A DNA stretch of 64,000 nucleotides from RGIG1902 sp034926865 (GCA_034926865.1 JAYFQP010000004.1:62001-126000); one strand, 5' to 3'; counted from the first letter of the stretch, positions 1 through 8,266 are shown. A program made the numbers and translations. The notes: a model not told the origin generated them from the letters alone.

Positions 1-1106
1 TACTTGTCGATATCCGTAATCTTAAGGCCGTGCTTATCAAGAGGATAAGTTACAAGAGAAGAGATAACAGCCTGAGGAGCCGAGCCTGTGCCGACTGTGT
101 GGCGGCCGAGCATGTCAAGGTTGATTTCGGGGTTGACGCCGTCATTCTCGGTAATAACAACAGCAAACGCGCCAAGAACATCTTCAAGAATAGGCAGGCC
201 CTTCTTAACATGGTCTTTGCCGTTCATGCCAAGTTTAGCTGTGCATCCGCCGGCCGTTACAACGACTGTCTTATAAGCGCCGGAGGAAACAAGAGCGGCG
301 GCTTCGATCATCGTATGGGAAGGAGCCGCGCAGAAACCGCGGCAGTCAGAGCCGGTTGCATTCACAAGACCTGCGATCTCGGCTACGGACTTTGCGAAGT
401 TGCCGCCGCCGCGCTGATTCATATCGCCGCAGGCTTCTTCGGAGCAGTCGATAACATAATCAACATCTTCCTTATTTATGCCGGAGCTCTTGATCGCGCA
501 GAGAAGGCCAAGAACGTTTGAAGCCTTGGAAACTATATTCTCGTGCATTACATGTGCCGCGAGGTTGATGTCGATATCATGAGCCCTCTTGACAGCGCCT
601 ACGATCTTGCCCTGATGATAAAGTGGTTCTGCATGCTCATTGCTGACAAGCGAAGCTACCTTTTCTGCAGGAACGCCATCTTTGACCCTTGCCATGATGG
701 AATCGTCAATTATCTCATTTGCAGCCAGCTGAGCCTTATGGGCTGAAACAAACTCGGCATCAAGCTCAACAAGGTCGAAAACATCGCAAGCCTGCATCAG
801 AAGAAGGAACTCTTCCTGAGGCATAATCTGGCCGAACTTGCCATAACGGCTCTTAAGAGGGCACTCCTTGTCATACCAAGGCTGCTCGATAGCGGTCAGC
901 TCCGCAGGGGTCATGTTGCCAATATATGTCTGGTTGGGATAATATGCAACAGCCTGTTCATATGTGCGAATATGGGAAGGAAGCTCCTTAAGATATTCTG
1001 AGTTTGGGTTGACGATCATTTCGGTCGTCTGTGTAGTGCCGTTGTGAAGCACCATATCAGGTGTATGGACCAGGGCATAGCCCGCTCCCTTAATAACACT
1101 GTTCAT
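1..1106 (-). CDS. grdC: Glycine reductase complex protein C, beta subunit (partial)
   Basis: The reading frame begins at an ATG at 1106 and runs open off the left window edge, giving about 368 residues of a family normally near 510. It starts MNSVIKGAGYALVHTPDM and has the KAS III-like architecture of GrdC, with Cys-rich active-site surroundings (SEEACGDMNQRGGG and DCRGFCAAPSH). GrdC works with GrdD as protein C, which takes the carboxymethyl-selenoether formed on GrdA and releases acetyl-phosphate. An AAAGG ribosome binding site lies upstream. It follows grdA by 169 bp with a hairpin between them. grdD would be expected just outside the window. Identification is by family resemblance and operon context and is strong. 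Confidence 0.93.
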   Translation of the reverse strand, partial: MNSVIKGAGYALVHTPDMVLHNGTTQTTEMIVNPNSEYLKELPSHIRTYEQAVAYYPNQTYIGNMTPAELTAIEQPWYDKECPLKSRYGKFGQIMPQEEFLLLMQACDVFDLVELDAEFVSAHKAQLAANEIIDDSIMARVKDGVPAEKVASLVSNEHAEPLYHQGKIVGAVKRAHDIDINLAAHVMHENIVSKASNVLGLLCAIKSSGINKEDVDYVIDCSEEACGDMNQRGGGNFAKSVAEIAGLVNATGSDCRGFCAAPSHTMIEAAALVSSGAYKTVVVTAGGCTAKLGMNGKDHVKKGLPILEDVLGAFAVVITENDGVNPEINLDMLGRHTVGTGSAPQAVISSLVTYPLDKHGLKITDIDK

Positions 1107-1239
1107 TTGGCTCACTTTACCTTTCATATATAATTTTAATTGTTCATCCTGGGAATGGATAAAACCATCCCTTAACTGATTATTTCGGGGACGCTTTTAC
1201 GCATTCCGCCGCAAGAACCGCTGTGGTAAATACGGAAAG

Positions 1240-1265
1240 GGGGCTGGTTTAAAGTGCCCAGCCCC
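1240..1265 (-). terminator. Intercistronic hairpin between grdA and grdC
   Basis: An 8-bp GC-rich stem (GGGGCTGG / CCAGCCCC) with a 10-nt loop sits 10 bp past the grdA stop. No U-run follows on the minus strand, so it looks more like an mRNA-stabilising or partially attenuating hairpin than a full terminator. It could let grdA be expressed above grdC. Confidence 0.5.
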
Positions 1266-1275
1266 GCTTACTGTC

Positions 1276-1752
1276 TTAGCCAAGATACTTGCAATACTGA
1301 TCGCGGATACCCTGCATTTCGCTCGAAATATCGTCGATATCAAGTACCATTTCCATCATGCCAACCTGCTCGTCATAGATAGCTTCATCAAACTCAGCCT
1401 TAACTTCAGGCTCGCAAACATGATAAACCGTGAGTCCCAACGAGACTCCTGTCAACGGACCGGCATAAGTGGGGTCACCGTTTGTTACTGTCTCGGCAGC
1501 AAGACCAGAGGCTTCACCCTCCGCAGCTCCAAGAAGAACAACGACGTTCTCCGCACCATATTCATTAGAGATATCAAGAACTCTCTTCTGATTTTCCAGA
1601 TCCATTGCACCAGCGGCGGTTCAGACGAAGCACTCCGTCGAGGAATACACGACCTCTGCGCCAGCAGACTTAGCACACTCTTCGATGGCAGGTCCGGGTA
1701 CGCCGTCTCTGTCGCCGATTATGATAACTTTCTTACCATTAAGAATGCTCAT
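1276..1752 (-). CDS. grdA: Glycine/sarcosine/betaine reductase selenoprotein A (Sec44)
   Basis: Small selenoprotein that carries the carboxymethyl group as a Se-carboxymethyl-selenocysteine between protein B and protein C and is re-reduced by thioredoxin. The frame starts at an ATG at 1752 (GGAGG upstream) and reads through one TGA at plus positions 1621-1623, codon 44, in the context CFV-U-TAAGAMDLENQ. This is the position known for GrdA. The total is 158 residues, the usual family length. The N-terminus MSILNGKKVIIIGDRDGVPG is typical. An ordinary gene caller would see only the part after the TGA, starting at MDLENQ (1605). A hairpin 20 nt after the TGA fits a SECIS. trxA lies directly upstream, matching the electron donor. 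Confidence 0.96.
1587..1600 (-). promoter_or_regulatory. Candidate SECIS apical hairpin of grdA
   Basis: Starting 20 nt after the UGA, the mRNA can form TCTG-GAAAAT-CAGA, a 4-bp stem with a 6-nt loop beginning with G. Position and a G at the start of the loop match bacterial SECIS elements recognised by SelB. The lower stem was not folded computationally. Confidence 0.6.
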
Positions 1753-1842
1753 GGCTCAATTTCCTCCTCATTAAGATTTATAGTCAGCCCTGAGGCTTAC
1801 TACCTGGATTTTTCGGCCCTTAGGGCCAGGGTTAGCGCCAAC

Positions 1843-2160
1843 TTAGATATTGGCCTTGATCATATTTTCGACGTTTTCAGGTGTAGCATCGTCTTTTACG
1901 CAGGAAGCGATCTGAGCGCCGTTCTCATAGATAGCGATAACGGGAAGGCCCATGATCTTCTGGCCGATAGCCAATCTTCTTGCTTTGGTTGTGTTGAGGG
2001 ATGTGAACTTGATCTTATCTCCGTAAACTTCCTCGAATCCGTGGATATGGGGCATCAAAGCCGCACAGGGTACGCAGCCGTCGCCGAAAAAGTCAACGAG
2101 AACCTTACCCTCAGCCTTAAGAACTTCGTCCTCAAAGTTGTCCTTTGTCAATTCAACCAT
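1843..2160 (-). CDS. trxA: Thioredoxin of the glycine reductase system
   Basis: 105-residue thioredoxin with active site C29-V-P-C32 (GDGCVPC) in place of the canonical WCGPC. The GCVPC type is known from clostridial thioredoxins encoded within grd operons that reduce GrdA. The cis-proline region reads KIMGLPVIAIYENG. The start ATG has AAAGGAG upstream. It lies between trxB and grdA, so the likely electron path is NADPH to TrxB to TrxA to the oxidised selenide/thiol of GrdA. Confidence 0.95.
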   Translation of the reverse strand: MVELTKDNFEDEVLKAEGKVLVDFFGDGCVPCAALMPHIHGFEEVYGDKIKFTSLNTTKARRLAIGQKIMGLPVIAIYENGAQIASCVKDDATPENVENMIKANI

Positions 2161-2203
2161 TTGTCTGAACTCCTTTATATATTATTTGCTTTTGAAAGCC
2201 GGG

Positions 2204-3139
2204 TTACTTATTTGAAATGTAGTGCTCGACCTGCATCGCGGCAATCGCGCCGTCTGCTGCTGCGGTTACGACCTGACGCAGGCTCTTTACGCGAATATCG
2301 CCGGCGGCATATACGCCTTCGATGTTTGTATGCATATTATCATCAGTTCTAATATAACCATTTTCAAGCTCTATCTGGCCCTCAAACAGAGCGGAATTGG
2401 GGTTGTAACCGATAAATCCGAAAAGGCCGAATACACCGTCTTCAGGATCTGCCTCAATACGTGTAAGTTCGCCTGTCTTGGTGTTCTTAACCGTCATGGC
2501 CTGAAGCATATCCTCGCCCTCAACGCTGTCTACAACGCTATCCCACATAAATGCGAGCTTAGGATTAGCAAAAGCCTTCTCCTGAATGGACTTAGCGGCT
2601 CTGAGCTCGTTGCGGCGATGAATAATTGTGACCTTGCGTGCAAACTTTGTAAGATACATTGCCTCTTCAACAGCGCTGTCGCCGCCTCCGACTACATATA
2701 CCTCAAAGTCTTCAAAGAAAGCAGCATCACAGGTAGCGCAGAAGGAAATACCCTTTCCAATGAATTCGCCTTCATTCTTACAGCCTATAGGCTTGGGGAA
2801 AGCGCCGGTTGCAAGGATAACCGCTCTTGCCTGATACTCGCCCTTTACGCCTACAAACTTTTTGATCTCCCCATCAAGCACAACGCTCTTGATCGTATCG
2901 CTGACACGCTCAGCCCCGAAATGCTTGGCCTGCTCAGTCATGCGAGCGATAAGGGAAGGCCCGGAATCTCCCTCGACCTGGCCGGGATAGTTCTCAATCT
3001 CATTTGTAATGGCTATCTGTCCGCCATCCTGGCCCTTTTCGATAATGAGGGTGGAAAGACGGCTTCTTCCTGCATAAAGACCTGCGGCAAGGCCTGCAGG
3101 GCCCGCGCCGAGGATAATTACATCATATATCTTGCTCAT
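2204..3139 (-). CDS. trxB: Thioredoxin reductase
   Basis: 311-residue low-molecular-weight flavoprotein thioredoxin reductase. Visible features are the N-terminal FAD dinucleotide fold GAGPAGLAAG (11-20), redox pair C134-A-T-C137, the pyridine-nucleotide fold VVGGGDSAVEEA, and the C-terminal FAD motif GVYAAGDIR. It ends 43 bp before trxA. It regenerates the dedicated thioredoxin that drives glycine reductase. A strong stem-loop separates it from grdB upstream, so it may have its own transcript or a processed 5' end. Confidence 0.95.
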   Translation of the reverse strand: MSKIYDVIILGAGPAGLAAGLYAGRSRLSTLIIEKGQDGGQIAITNEIENYPGQVEGDSGPSLIARMTEQAKHFGAERVSDTIKSVVLDGEIKKFVGVKGEYQARAVILATGAFPKPIGCKNEGEFIGKGISFCATCDAAFFEDFEVYVVGGGDSAVEEAMYLTKFARKVTIIHRRNELRAAKSIQEKAFANPKLAFMWDSVVDSVEGEDMLQAMTVKNTKTGELTRIEADPEDGVFGLFGFIGYNPNSALFEGQIELENGYIRTDDNMHTNIEGVYAAGDIRVKSLRQVVTAAADGAIAAMQVEHYISNK

Positions 3140-3273
3140 TGGATTTCGCCCTTTCTTTTATATGATTTTTAAATAAGACACAATAAATAACAAAATAGTT
3201 CGTCCTGCATAAGATACAATTTATTAAAACGGTAAGACCGGAGTTTTCAAAAAAATAAAAATTTATTCAGGTC

Positions 3274-3307
3274 ACTTTCGGGAGGGCAGTAATGCCCTCC
3301 CGAAAGT
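3274..3307 (-). terminator. Strong stem-loop after grdB
   Basis: A perfect 14-bp inverted repeat (ACTTTCGGGAGGGC and complement, 6-nt loop) starts about 40 bp past the grdB stop. On the minus strand it is followed after a short gap by an A/T-rich stretch with a long T-run. It probably terminates or stabilises the grdX-grdE-grdB part of the transcript before trxB. Confidence 0.65.
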
Positions 3308-3346
3308 TTGTGTAAACACCGTTTACAAGGGCTAAAGGGCTACTGA

Positions 3347-4651
3347 TTAGTCCTCAAAAATTGTCTGGTCTTCGACCTCTGTTGTAAGGGCCTTAAGAGC
3401 CTTCTCAACAAGGTGTCTTCTAAGCTTCTTCTCATCGGCATGATCAAGAGCGGGGTTGCCGAGAGGATGGGGGATGGCGATAGTAGGTACTATCCTGTTA
3501 GCGCCAACCGTCATGGAGATCGGTGTAACTGTGCACATGTGTACAACAGGAAGACCGGCTCTTTCGATTTCTTTAACCATCGTTGCGCCGCAACGTGTGC
3601 AGGTGCCTCAAGTGGAGGTCATAATAACGGCGTCTACTCCGGCAGAAACAAGCTTCTTAGCATACTCAGCAGCAAATTTCTTAGCAGAAGCAACAGCGGT
3701 TCCGTTACCGACTGTGGTGTAGAAGAGATCATGGAGCTTGCCGATCTTGCCTTCCTTCTCGAGGTCTCTAAGAACGTCGACAGGAAGAACACGGTCAGGG
3801 TCTGCGTTAGCATAGATAGGGTCATATCCGCCATGGGCTGTCTCATACTTGTCCGAAGTCAAATCCATAACTCCGGCAATGTTATACTCGCCATAGTGGG
3901 AAGCAGAGGAGCTCTCGATATGGTCAGGGTTGCCCTTAGGAACTATGCCGCCTGATGTGCAGAGGGCAATGGTAGCCTTTGACAGATCCTTAATGGCCTT
4001 ATTCGGATGAACTCTGTCAAACGTAGGCATGGGATACTCTGTGACGTAAGGCTTATCAGCAATCTTCTTAAGGAGCATATCAACAGCACGCTTTGCGCCT
4101 CTCTCCTTCTCGAAGAAGTTCTTGCGGATGCCGTTGGGCATATAACCATCTTCGCAGGAAGCACCAAGCTTCTCGCCATTCATAAGCTTAAGGCCGAGCT
4201 TAGCCATTGCGGGGGCAGCCTGTCTCATACCAGCAGCGCTGTCTCTTGTGGGGACGATAAGAACCTTATTCTTCATATCTGCGCCGGGGTTCTCTTCGTA
4301 CATACCTGTCAGAACAGGAATACCAAGCTCCTCCTGAACAGCGATACAAATATTAGCACAGGCATATCCGTAACGTCCCGCGTTGAAAGCAGGGCCGGCG
4401 ATGAAGAAATCAGGATTGATTTCCTTGACCCAGGCAAGAACCTTGGCCTTTGCGACAGCCTCATGCTCGGCGAAATAAGAGTCGCCGCAGACGATGGTAT
4501 TGACGATCTCAGCTTCGCCTTTCCAAGCAGTGTTGAAAGCGAGGCCAGGGCCTACAATGCCTTCCCTGAGCTCGGGTTCGATGTGAGCCATTTCCTCGCC
4601 GCCGATATTGGCGAAAAACTGGTTGATATAGTGTACAACTCTCTTACTCAT
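3347..4651 (-). CDS. grdB: Glycine reductase complex selenoprotein B (Sec348)
   Basis: Substrate-specific protein B subunit carrying the selenocysteine that attacks glycine. The frame starts at an ATG at 4651 (GAGGAGG upstream; MSKRVVHYINQFFANIGG), reads through TGA at plus 3608-3610 (codon 348, context MTST-U-GTCTRCGAT) and stops at 3347, giving 434 residues, the normal family length. Conventional calling would split it into an upstream piece and a short C-terminal piece beginning MVKEIERAG. The residue after Sec and the C-x-x-C (CTRC) are typical of GrdB. A perfect 6-bp hairpin with GGC loop lies 12 nt after the TGA. It pairs with GrdE in protein B. Confidence 0.96.
3581..3595 (-). promoter_or_regulatory. 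Candidate SECIS apical hairpin of grdB
   Basis: Twelve nucleotides after the UGA the mRNA reads CGTTGC-GGC-GCAACG, a perfect 6-bp stem with a G-rich triloop. The position is slightly close to the UGA but within the range described for bacterial SECIS elements. The same GGC triloop recurs in the glutaredoxin-like selenoprotein gene of this window. Confidence 0.6.
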
Positions 4652-4676
4652 TGTAATTTTCCTCCTCTCTTTAGTC

Positions 4677-5999
4677 TTATCTGGCGCTGAGCTTGTTGAA
4701 GCCCATTTCGTTTGTGGCACTTGTGATGACCTGGATTTCAGCCTCAATGGTCCCGTCAGCTCTCAAGCTGCCGTCATGGCCACCGGCGATAACATCGGCA
4801 TAGTCGAGCATTCCAATAACCTTGTCCATCTTGGGAAGAATGATAACTTCGTTTGCATTACCGCCTGTAACAACCGCTGTAGCAAGAGGATCAGCATCGG
4901 CAAGAGACTGTGACTTGCCATCCTGGCCGGCATACTCATCGGTAACTATGGTAGTTTTAACACCCTTAAGCTCAATCTTCTTGGTGTTCATGATAAGGTC
5001 GGTATCCGGATTGCCGAAGCCTTCCTGTGTGACGATAGCGGCATCTACACCAAGGAACTCGCAGAGTTTAGCTGTCCAATCGGAAGAACGCTGCTTGTCT
5101 GCAAGATAAACGTTTTCGTTTGTGATGATAACTCCCACAAAGTTAATGGTCTTGCCATGCTCCTTAAACAGTTCATGAACAACAGGGTTGTTCTGATGAA
5201 TATAGGTAGGGTTCTTATCGCAAGCAGATACGCAGTTACCGCTTACAATAGCGCCATCCATTATTTCTGTTGGCCACAGCATTGTCGTCAGTGTTCTCTT
5301 AGCGTCTACACCATAGACATATGTGTCATGGAGCAGGCCCTGTGTCTGCAGCATCGCAACGTATACGACTCTGGGAAGATCAGGATACTTTTGAATGCCT
5401 TCCTTAAGGTTAGGCGTCTCAAAGACCTCGCTATCATCAGGCGTGATGTTCCTGCCAAGCTCGCCGAGATAGGTAGCTACCTTCAGCCCAGCCATACGGA
5501 CAGCCTTTTCATAAAGAGGCTTCTTCTCATTGTCTATAGGAAGCGTGGGATTTTTTTCGGTGCTGAGCAGGTGGTCGGCCGGTTCACAGACCATAACGAG
5601 GTTAAGAGTCTTGGAGAACGGGGTATACTCAGCCCCCGGGCCGCTCATGTCTATGATTCCCTCCTGGAAACCGACGATCTTGCCGACTGTGACAACTGCC
5701 ATATCCTTAAGGACATGAGTCTTGCCGCTGCCGACTGTCTCAACTTTGGAGATGACTCCGGGGAATACGCCGCCGGGGCCCTCTACCTTCACGCGGGGCT
5801 CGATAACGTCTTTTACAGGTGTGATTCTGACGCTCTCACCGGGCTTTGCCACGTCGAAGTGTACGTCCTTGAGTTCTTCATCCTCCAGGACCAGAGATTT
5901 CAAAGCGGCCTCATTAACATAAAGCACGCCATTCTCAACCTTCGACTCCGAGCCAATGATGATATCTTTGATATGGATATATCCAAGCTCAAGTTTCAA
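4677..5999 (-). CDS. grdE: Glycine reductase proprotein GrdE (pyruvoyl-type alpha/beta precursor)
   Basis: 440-residue precursor of the non-selenium part of protein B. In characterised homologues it is self-cleaved before a cysteine to yield a pyruvoyl-containing beta chain, which activates glycine through a Schiff base. The cleavage motif is visible as SGN255-C256-VSACDKNPTY. The N-terminus MKLELGYIHIKDI is family-typical. The gene sits between grdX and grdB, 25 bp before grdB. In many published clostridial loci grdE is followed by grdA, so this order is a rearranged version. Confidence 0.95.
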   Translation of the reverse strand: MKLELGYIHIKDIIIGSESKVENGVLYVNEAALKSLVLEDEELKDVHFDVAKPGESVRITPVKDVIEPRVKVEGPGGVFPGVISKVETVGSGKTHVLKDMAVVTVGKIVGFQEGIIDMSGPGAEYTPFSKTLNLVMVCEPADHLLSTEKNPTLPIDNEKKPLYEKAVRMAGLKVATYLGELGRNITPDDSEVFETPNLKEGIQKYPDLPRVVYVAMLQTQGLLHDTYVYGVDAKRTLTTMLWPTEIMDGAIVSGNCVSACDKNPTYIHQNNPVVHELFKEHGKTINFVGVIITNENVYLADKQRSSDWTAKLCEFLGVDAAIVTQEGFGNPDTDLIMNTKKIELKGVKTTIVTDEYAGQDGKSQSLADADPLATAVVTGGNANEVIILPKMDKVIGMLDYADVIAGGHDGSLRADGTIEAEIQVITSATNEMGFNKLSAR

Positions 6000-6062
6000 G
6001 ATGTTTTCCTCCTATCACTATAAATTGTATTTCAAATTAATGAAAACCTAAAATTAAAAAAA

Positions 6063-6449
6063 TCAGATAACGATCGCTGACCCAACAGCGCTCTCTATAA
6101 GGGTAAAGTCTATAAGCTGAAAATCAGCCTTCACTCTGTCGTTAAGAATATATGTGCGCTTCTTATAGCGTTCAAACTTAGCTACTGCCAACACACAATC
6201 CTCTATGATCTCCACTGACTGCTTATCTAAAAGCCCTCTCTTGGCGGACAGCATTACACTTTTATACGGAGTTTCGTTTGGCTTCACACTGCCGGAAAGC
6301 GGATGCGACAAAAGGATATGACCCTGATGTATCTTGTCTCTGACCTGTTTAAAAACATCCTCATATGAGCACTCATTATAATACACGCAATATTTCATGC
6401 TGTATTTTTCATTCACCAATGGATTGTTGGTTATTATAATGAAATCCAA
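6063..6449 (-). CDS. grdX: GrdX family protein
   Basis: 128-residue protein of the GrdX family, found as the first gene of many glycine reductase operons and of unknown biochemical role. The chosen start is TTG at 6449 with AAGGCGG eight bases upstream, giving MDFIIITNNPLVNEKY; the I-I-I-T-N-N-P opening is the family hallmark. It is the first gene behind the tandem glycine riboswitch and is followed by grdE. No catalytic motif is recognisable. Confidence 0.88.
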   Translation of the reverse strand: MDFIIITNNPLVNEKYSMKYCVYYNECSYEDVFKQVRDKIHQGHILLSHPLSGSVKPNETPYKSVMLSAKRGLLDKQSVEIIEDCVLAVAKFERYKKRTYILNDRVKADFQLIDFTLIESAVGSAIVI

Positions 6450-6619
6450 TTGTCATTACCGCCTTTATATCAATTTCCGATAGCCTATCATATACACATA
6501 GCTTTCTCAGTCGCTCAAAACAGCCTAACAAGGCCCCGCGGGCAAAAAAATAAACGGCTCGGTGCTTCACGAGAAATACCACTGTAAACACTGAAATAAA
6601 TACAGTAAATAAACAGTCA

Positions 6620-6810
6620 TATTCTCCGTTTGTTGGCCTGAGAGATTCCGGCAAAAGCCGTTGCTCCTTTGGCGCTTAAGCAATGAGCGCGCTTACAGCT
6701 CTTCAGAGTACAGTCCACCCCGGTCCTTTTGCCTGAAAGTTTCGAGCCTGCGCTGACTTTCCGCAAACCCTTGCCTCTTCGGCGGCATATTGCACTCTCC
6801 CGGAAGCTTC
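6620..6810 (-). promoter_or_regulatory. Tandem glycine riboswitch upstream of grdX
   Basis: Read on the minus strand, the leader contains two glycine-aptamer cores. The first has GGGAGAG, GCCGCCGAAGAGGCAAG and CTTTCAGGCAAAAGGACCG, closing with GTACTCTGAAGAG. The second has GCGCCAAAGGAGCAA and AATCTCTCAGGCCAACA. These are the conserved segments of the gcvT-type glycine riboswitch, with the short linker of a tandem. Such elements normally switch expression on with glycine, fitting control of glycine reductase. About 170 nt separate it from the grdX start; no clear intrinsic terminator is visible there, so the expression platform is uncertain. Confidence 0.93.
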
Positions 6811-6864
6811 AACCTGAAATATTCATTTTTGGGCAAGCGCCTTCACTCTCACGCTTACGTCTAT

Positions 6865-6892
6865 ATTTTAACATATTACTGTCATTTGTAAA
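6865..6892 (-). promoter_or_regulatory. Probable promoter of the grd operon
   Basis: On the minus strand TTTACA, 16 bp, TAAAAT, placing the transcript start near 6858, some 50 nt before the first glycine aptamer. Confidence 0.55.
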
Positions 6893-7034
6893 GACATATT
6901 TCGGGTGAAAACTAAAAAAAATCTTGTAAATTTGCATTACTTTTTGTGGTTTTGACGGTAACCCTTCCGTTTATAGATAAAAACAATAAACATAAAAAAT
7001 TCTCTTTCCTACAAGACCCATCAAATACAAACTT

Positions 7035-7130
7035 TTATAGGAACTATCTATAAATACAATTTCAAAATGCTCTCAGTCTCCGAGTATTGCTTCTTTTGGC
7101 GAGTATACTATATATAGGAACAATCTATAA
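7035..7130. repeat. Pair of dyad-symmetric repeats between grd operon and tRNA-Sec
   Basis: Two near-identical 19-bp sites lie 77 bp apart (7035-7053 and 7112-7130). The first is TTATAG-GAACTAT-CTATAA with perfect 6-bp arms; the second is ATATAG-GAACAAT-CTATAA with 5-bp arms. The conserved centre and spacing near seven helical turns suggest binding sites for a dimeric regulator. They lie 140-270 bp upstream of the grd promoter and 100-200 bp upstream of the tRNA-Sec promoter. The stretch 6893-7229 holds nothing else I can identify. Confidence 0.45.
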
Positions 7131-7229
7131 TACTAATTATAATTTGCTCATTTCTTTCGCTTTTCTCCGAGGCTACAATACGAGGCAAGCTGATGATGTC
7201 GTTTTTTGATACTTAATGTGACAAAGCAC

Positions 7230-7258
7230 TTGAAAAATGCTTTTGTTCATGGTACTAT
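7230..7258 (+). promoter_or_regulatory. Promoter of tRNA-Sec
   Basis: TTGAAA, 17 bp spacer, TACTAT, ending 20 bp before the mature tRNA 5' end. Confidence 0.65.
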
Positions 7259-7278
7259 CATTTATGCGTCTCGCATAT

Positions 7279-7375
7279 GGGTGTAGATGGGTGCTGGTGT
7301 GCCCCCCGGTCTTCAAAACCGGTGATAGGGGTTAATAGCTTCTTAGGTGGGTTCGATTCCCACGTACGCCCGCCA
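7279..7375 (+). tRNA. selC: tRNA-Sec (anticodon TCA)
   Basis: 97-nt tRNA with encoded CCA. The acceptor GGGTGTAG pairs with GTACGCCC (8 bp, the extended acceptor of tRNA-Sec), discriminator G. The anticodon arm CCGGT-CTTCAAA-ACCGG gives anticodon TCA at 7313-7315. A long variable arm follows. It decodes the UGA codons of grdA, grdB and the glutaredoxin-like gene at 53980. selA, selB and selD are not in this window. Confidence 0.97.
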
Positions 7376-7382
7376 TCAAAAG

Positions 7383-7411
7383 CTCGCAGGTTATGCCTGC
7401 GGGTTTTTTAT
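7383..7411 (+). terminator. Terminator after tRNA-Sec
   Basis: CGCAGG-TTATG-CCTGCG stem followed by GG and a T6 run. Confidence 0.85.
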
Positions 7412-7414
7412 ATT

Positions 7415-7990
7415 TTAGCCTATTATGCCCAGATGTCCAAAAAGTATTTTACATCCTATAAGTACAAGTATAATTCCGCCCCACAGTTCGGCATTAAGCT
7501 TATTACTGCTGCCAAGCTTATGCCCAAGATATATGCCAAAAGCCGATAAAACAAAGGTGGTACACCCAATGAAAGTCACCGATGGCAGAATGGAAACCTG
7601 CAAAAAAGCCAGAGTAACGCCAACAGCCAGCGCATCTATGGAGGTTGCTACTGCAAGCAACAGCATACTCTTTGGGGACATTGACGCGTCTTCAGTTTTA
7701 CATCCATCATCACTTTTTTTGGAAAATGACCCTCTTATCATATTTCCGCCTATAAATGTCAAAAGCGCAAAGGCTATCCAGTGATCCACTGACGTTATCG
7801 TATTGGAACATCCAACCCCAAGCACATAACCCAAAAGAGGCATACCAGCCTGAAATCCTCCGAAATAGGCGCCAGCGGTAAACATTTTTTTAAGTGTAAC
7901 CTTTTCAATAGCAAACCCCTTGCACATCGATACGGCAAAAGCATCCATAGAAAGCCCCACCGCCAGAATAAAAAGCTCAAGCAAAGACAT
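7415..7990 (-). CDS. mntP: Manganese efflux pump MntP
   Basis: 191-residue six-helix membrane protein of the MntP family, exporting Mn(II). It shows the two paired motifs with conserved acidic residues, GLSMDAFAVSMCKG near the N-terminus and ATSIDALAVGVT in the middle. The start ATG at 7990 (MSLLELFIL) is preceded by AAGGAG; upstream in-frame starts fall inside the leader terminator and were rejected. Expression is almost certainly controlled by the yybP-ykoY leader just upstream. Confidence 0.93.
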   Translation of the reverse strand: MSLLELFILAVGLSMDAFAVSMCKGFAIEKVTLKKMFTAGAYFGGFQAGMPLLGYVLGVGCSNTITSVDHWIAFALLTFIGGNMIRGSFSKKSDDGCKTEDASMSPKSMLLLAVATSIDALAVGVTLAFLQVSILPSVTFIGCTTFVLSAFGIYLGHKLGSSNKLNAELWGGIILVLIGCKILFGHLGIIG

Positions 7991-8027
7991 AAAGTAAATC
8001 TCCTTTTCCATTGTTAGCGACCGGGCA

Positions 8028-8065
8028 TAAAAAAAGACCTCGCCGCAGAAATCCGCAGCCAAGTC
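8028..8065 (-). terminator. Leader terminator of mntP
   Basis: On the minus strand GACTTGGCTGCGG... pairs with ...CTGCGGCGAGGTC (about 13 bp with one mismatch), followed by T7. Its 5' arm overlaps the 3' closing strand of the aptamer, the expected arrangement for Mn-dependent antitermination. Confidence 0.85.
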
Positions 8066-8158
8066 TCATCATCAGTAAACACTCAGGCAATACCGAACGG
8101 CAAAGCCGTTAGTATGTCGATATTGCCGCACCCTAAGGTGCCGACTACTCCCTTGTCC
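8059..8158 (-). promoter_or_regulatory. yybP-ykoY (manganese) riboswitch
   Basis: The minus-strand leader contains AAGGGAGTAG, a GC stem, ATCGACATACT, a hairpin built on AACGG/CCGTT, and a closing GATGAGACTTGG. These match the layout of Mn(II)-sensing yybP-ykoY aptamers, which commonly precede mntP. Confidence 0.85.
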
Positions 8159-8165
8159 GAGGTCC

Positions 8166-8195
8166 ATTATAATATGAATGGCATAAGTCTGTCAA
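8166..8195 (-). promoter_or_regulatory. mntP leader promoter
   Basis: TTGACA, 18 bp, TATAAT on the minus strand, ending 8 bp before the aptamer. Confidence 0.75.
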
Positions 8196-8238
8196 CCTTG
8201 GCATTTTATCTGCAATCAAATTTATTTTGAAAAAACCA

Positions 8239-8266
8239 TTGACAAAAGTCACTAATATGTTATCAT
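8239..8266 (+). promoter_or_regulatory. Promoter of the second glycine riboswitch
   Basis: TTGACA, 16 bp, TATCAT; the predicted start near 8273 is about 45 nt before the aptamer. Confidence 0.6.

Noticed and set aside
1605..1605. Treating the GrdA and GrdB halves as separate genes or pseudogenes
   Set aside because: The TGA codons sit at the known selenocysteine positions with flanking sequence conserved on both sides and hairpins downstream.
1420..2352. Long plus-strand open frames opposite grdA, trxA, trxB and other genes
   Set aside because: They are shadows of well-identified minus-strand genes and show no family features.
7187..7210. 16-bp match (AGCTGATGATGTCGTT) to the minus strand near 31215-31231
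   Set aside because: One or two such matches are expected by chance in 64 kb on both strands; no extended similarity around it.
8062..8062. Longer mntP reading frame starting at 8062
   Set aside because: It runs through the leader terminator; the ATG at 7990 has the AAGGAG site and the family N-terminus.
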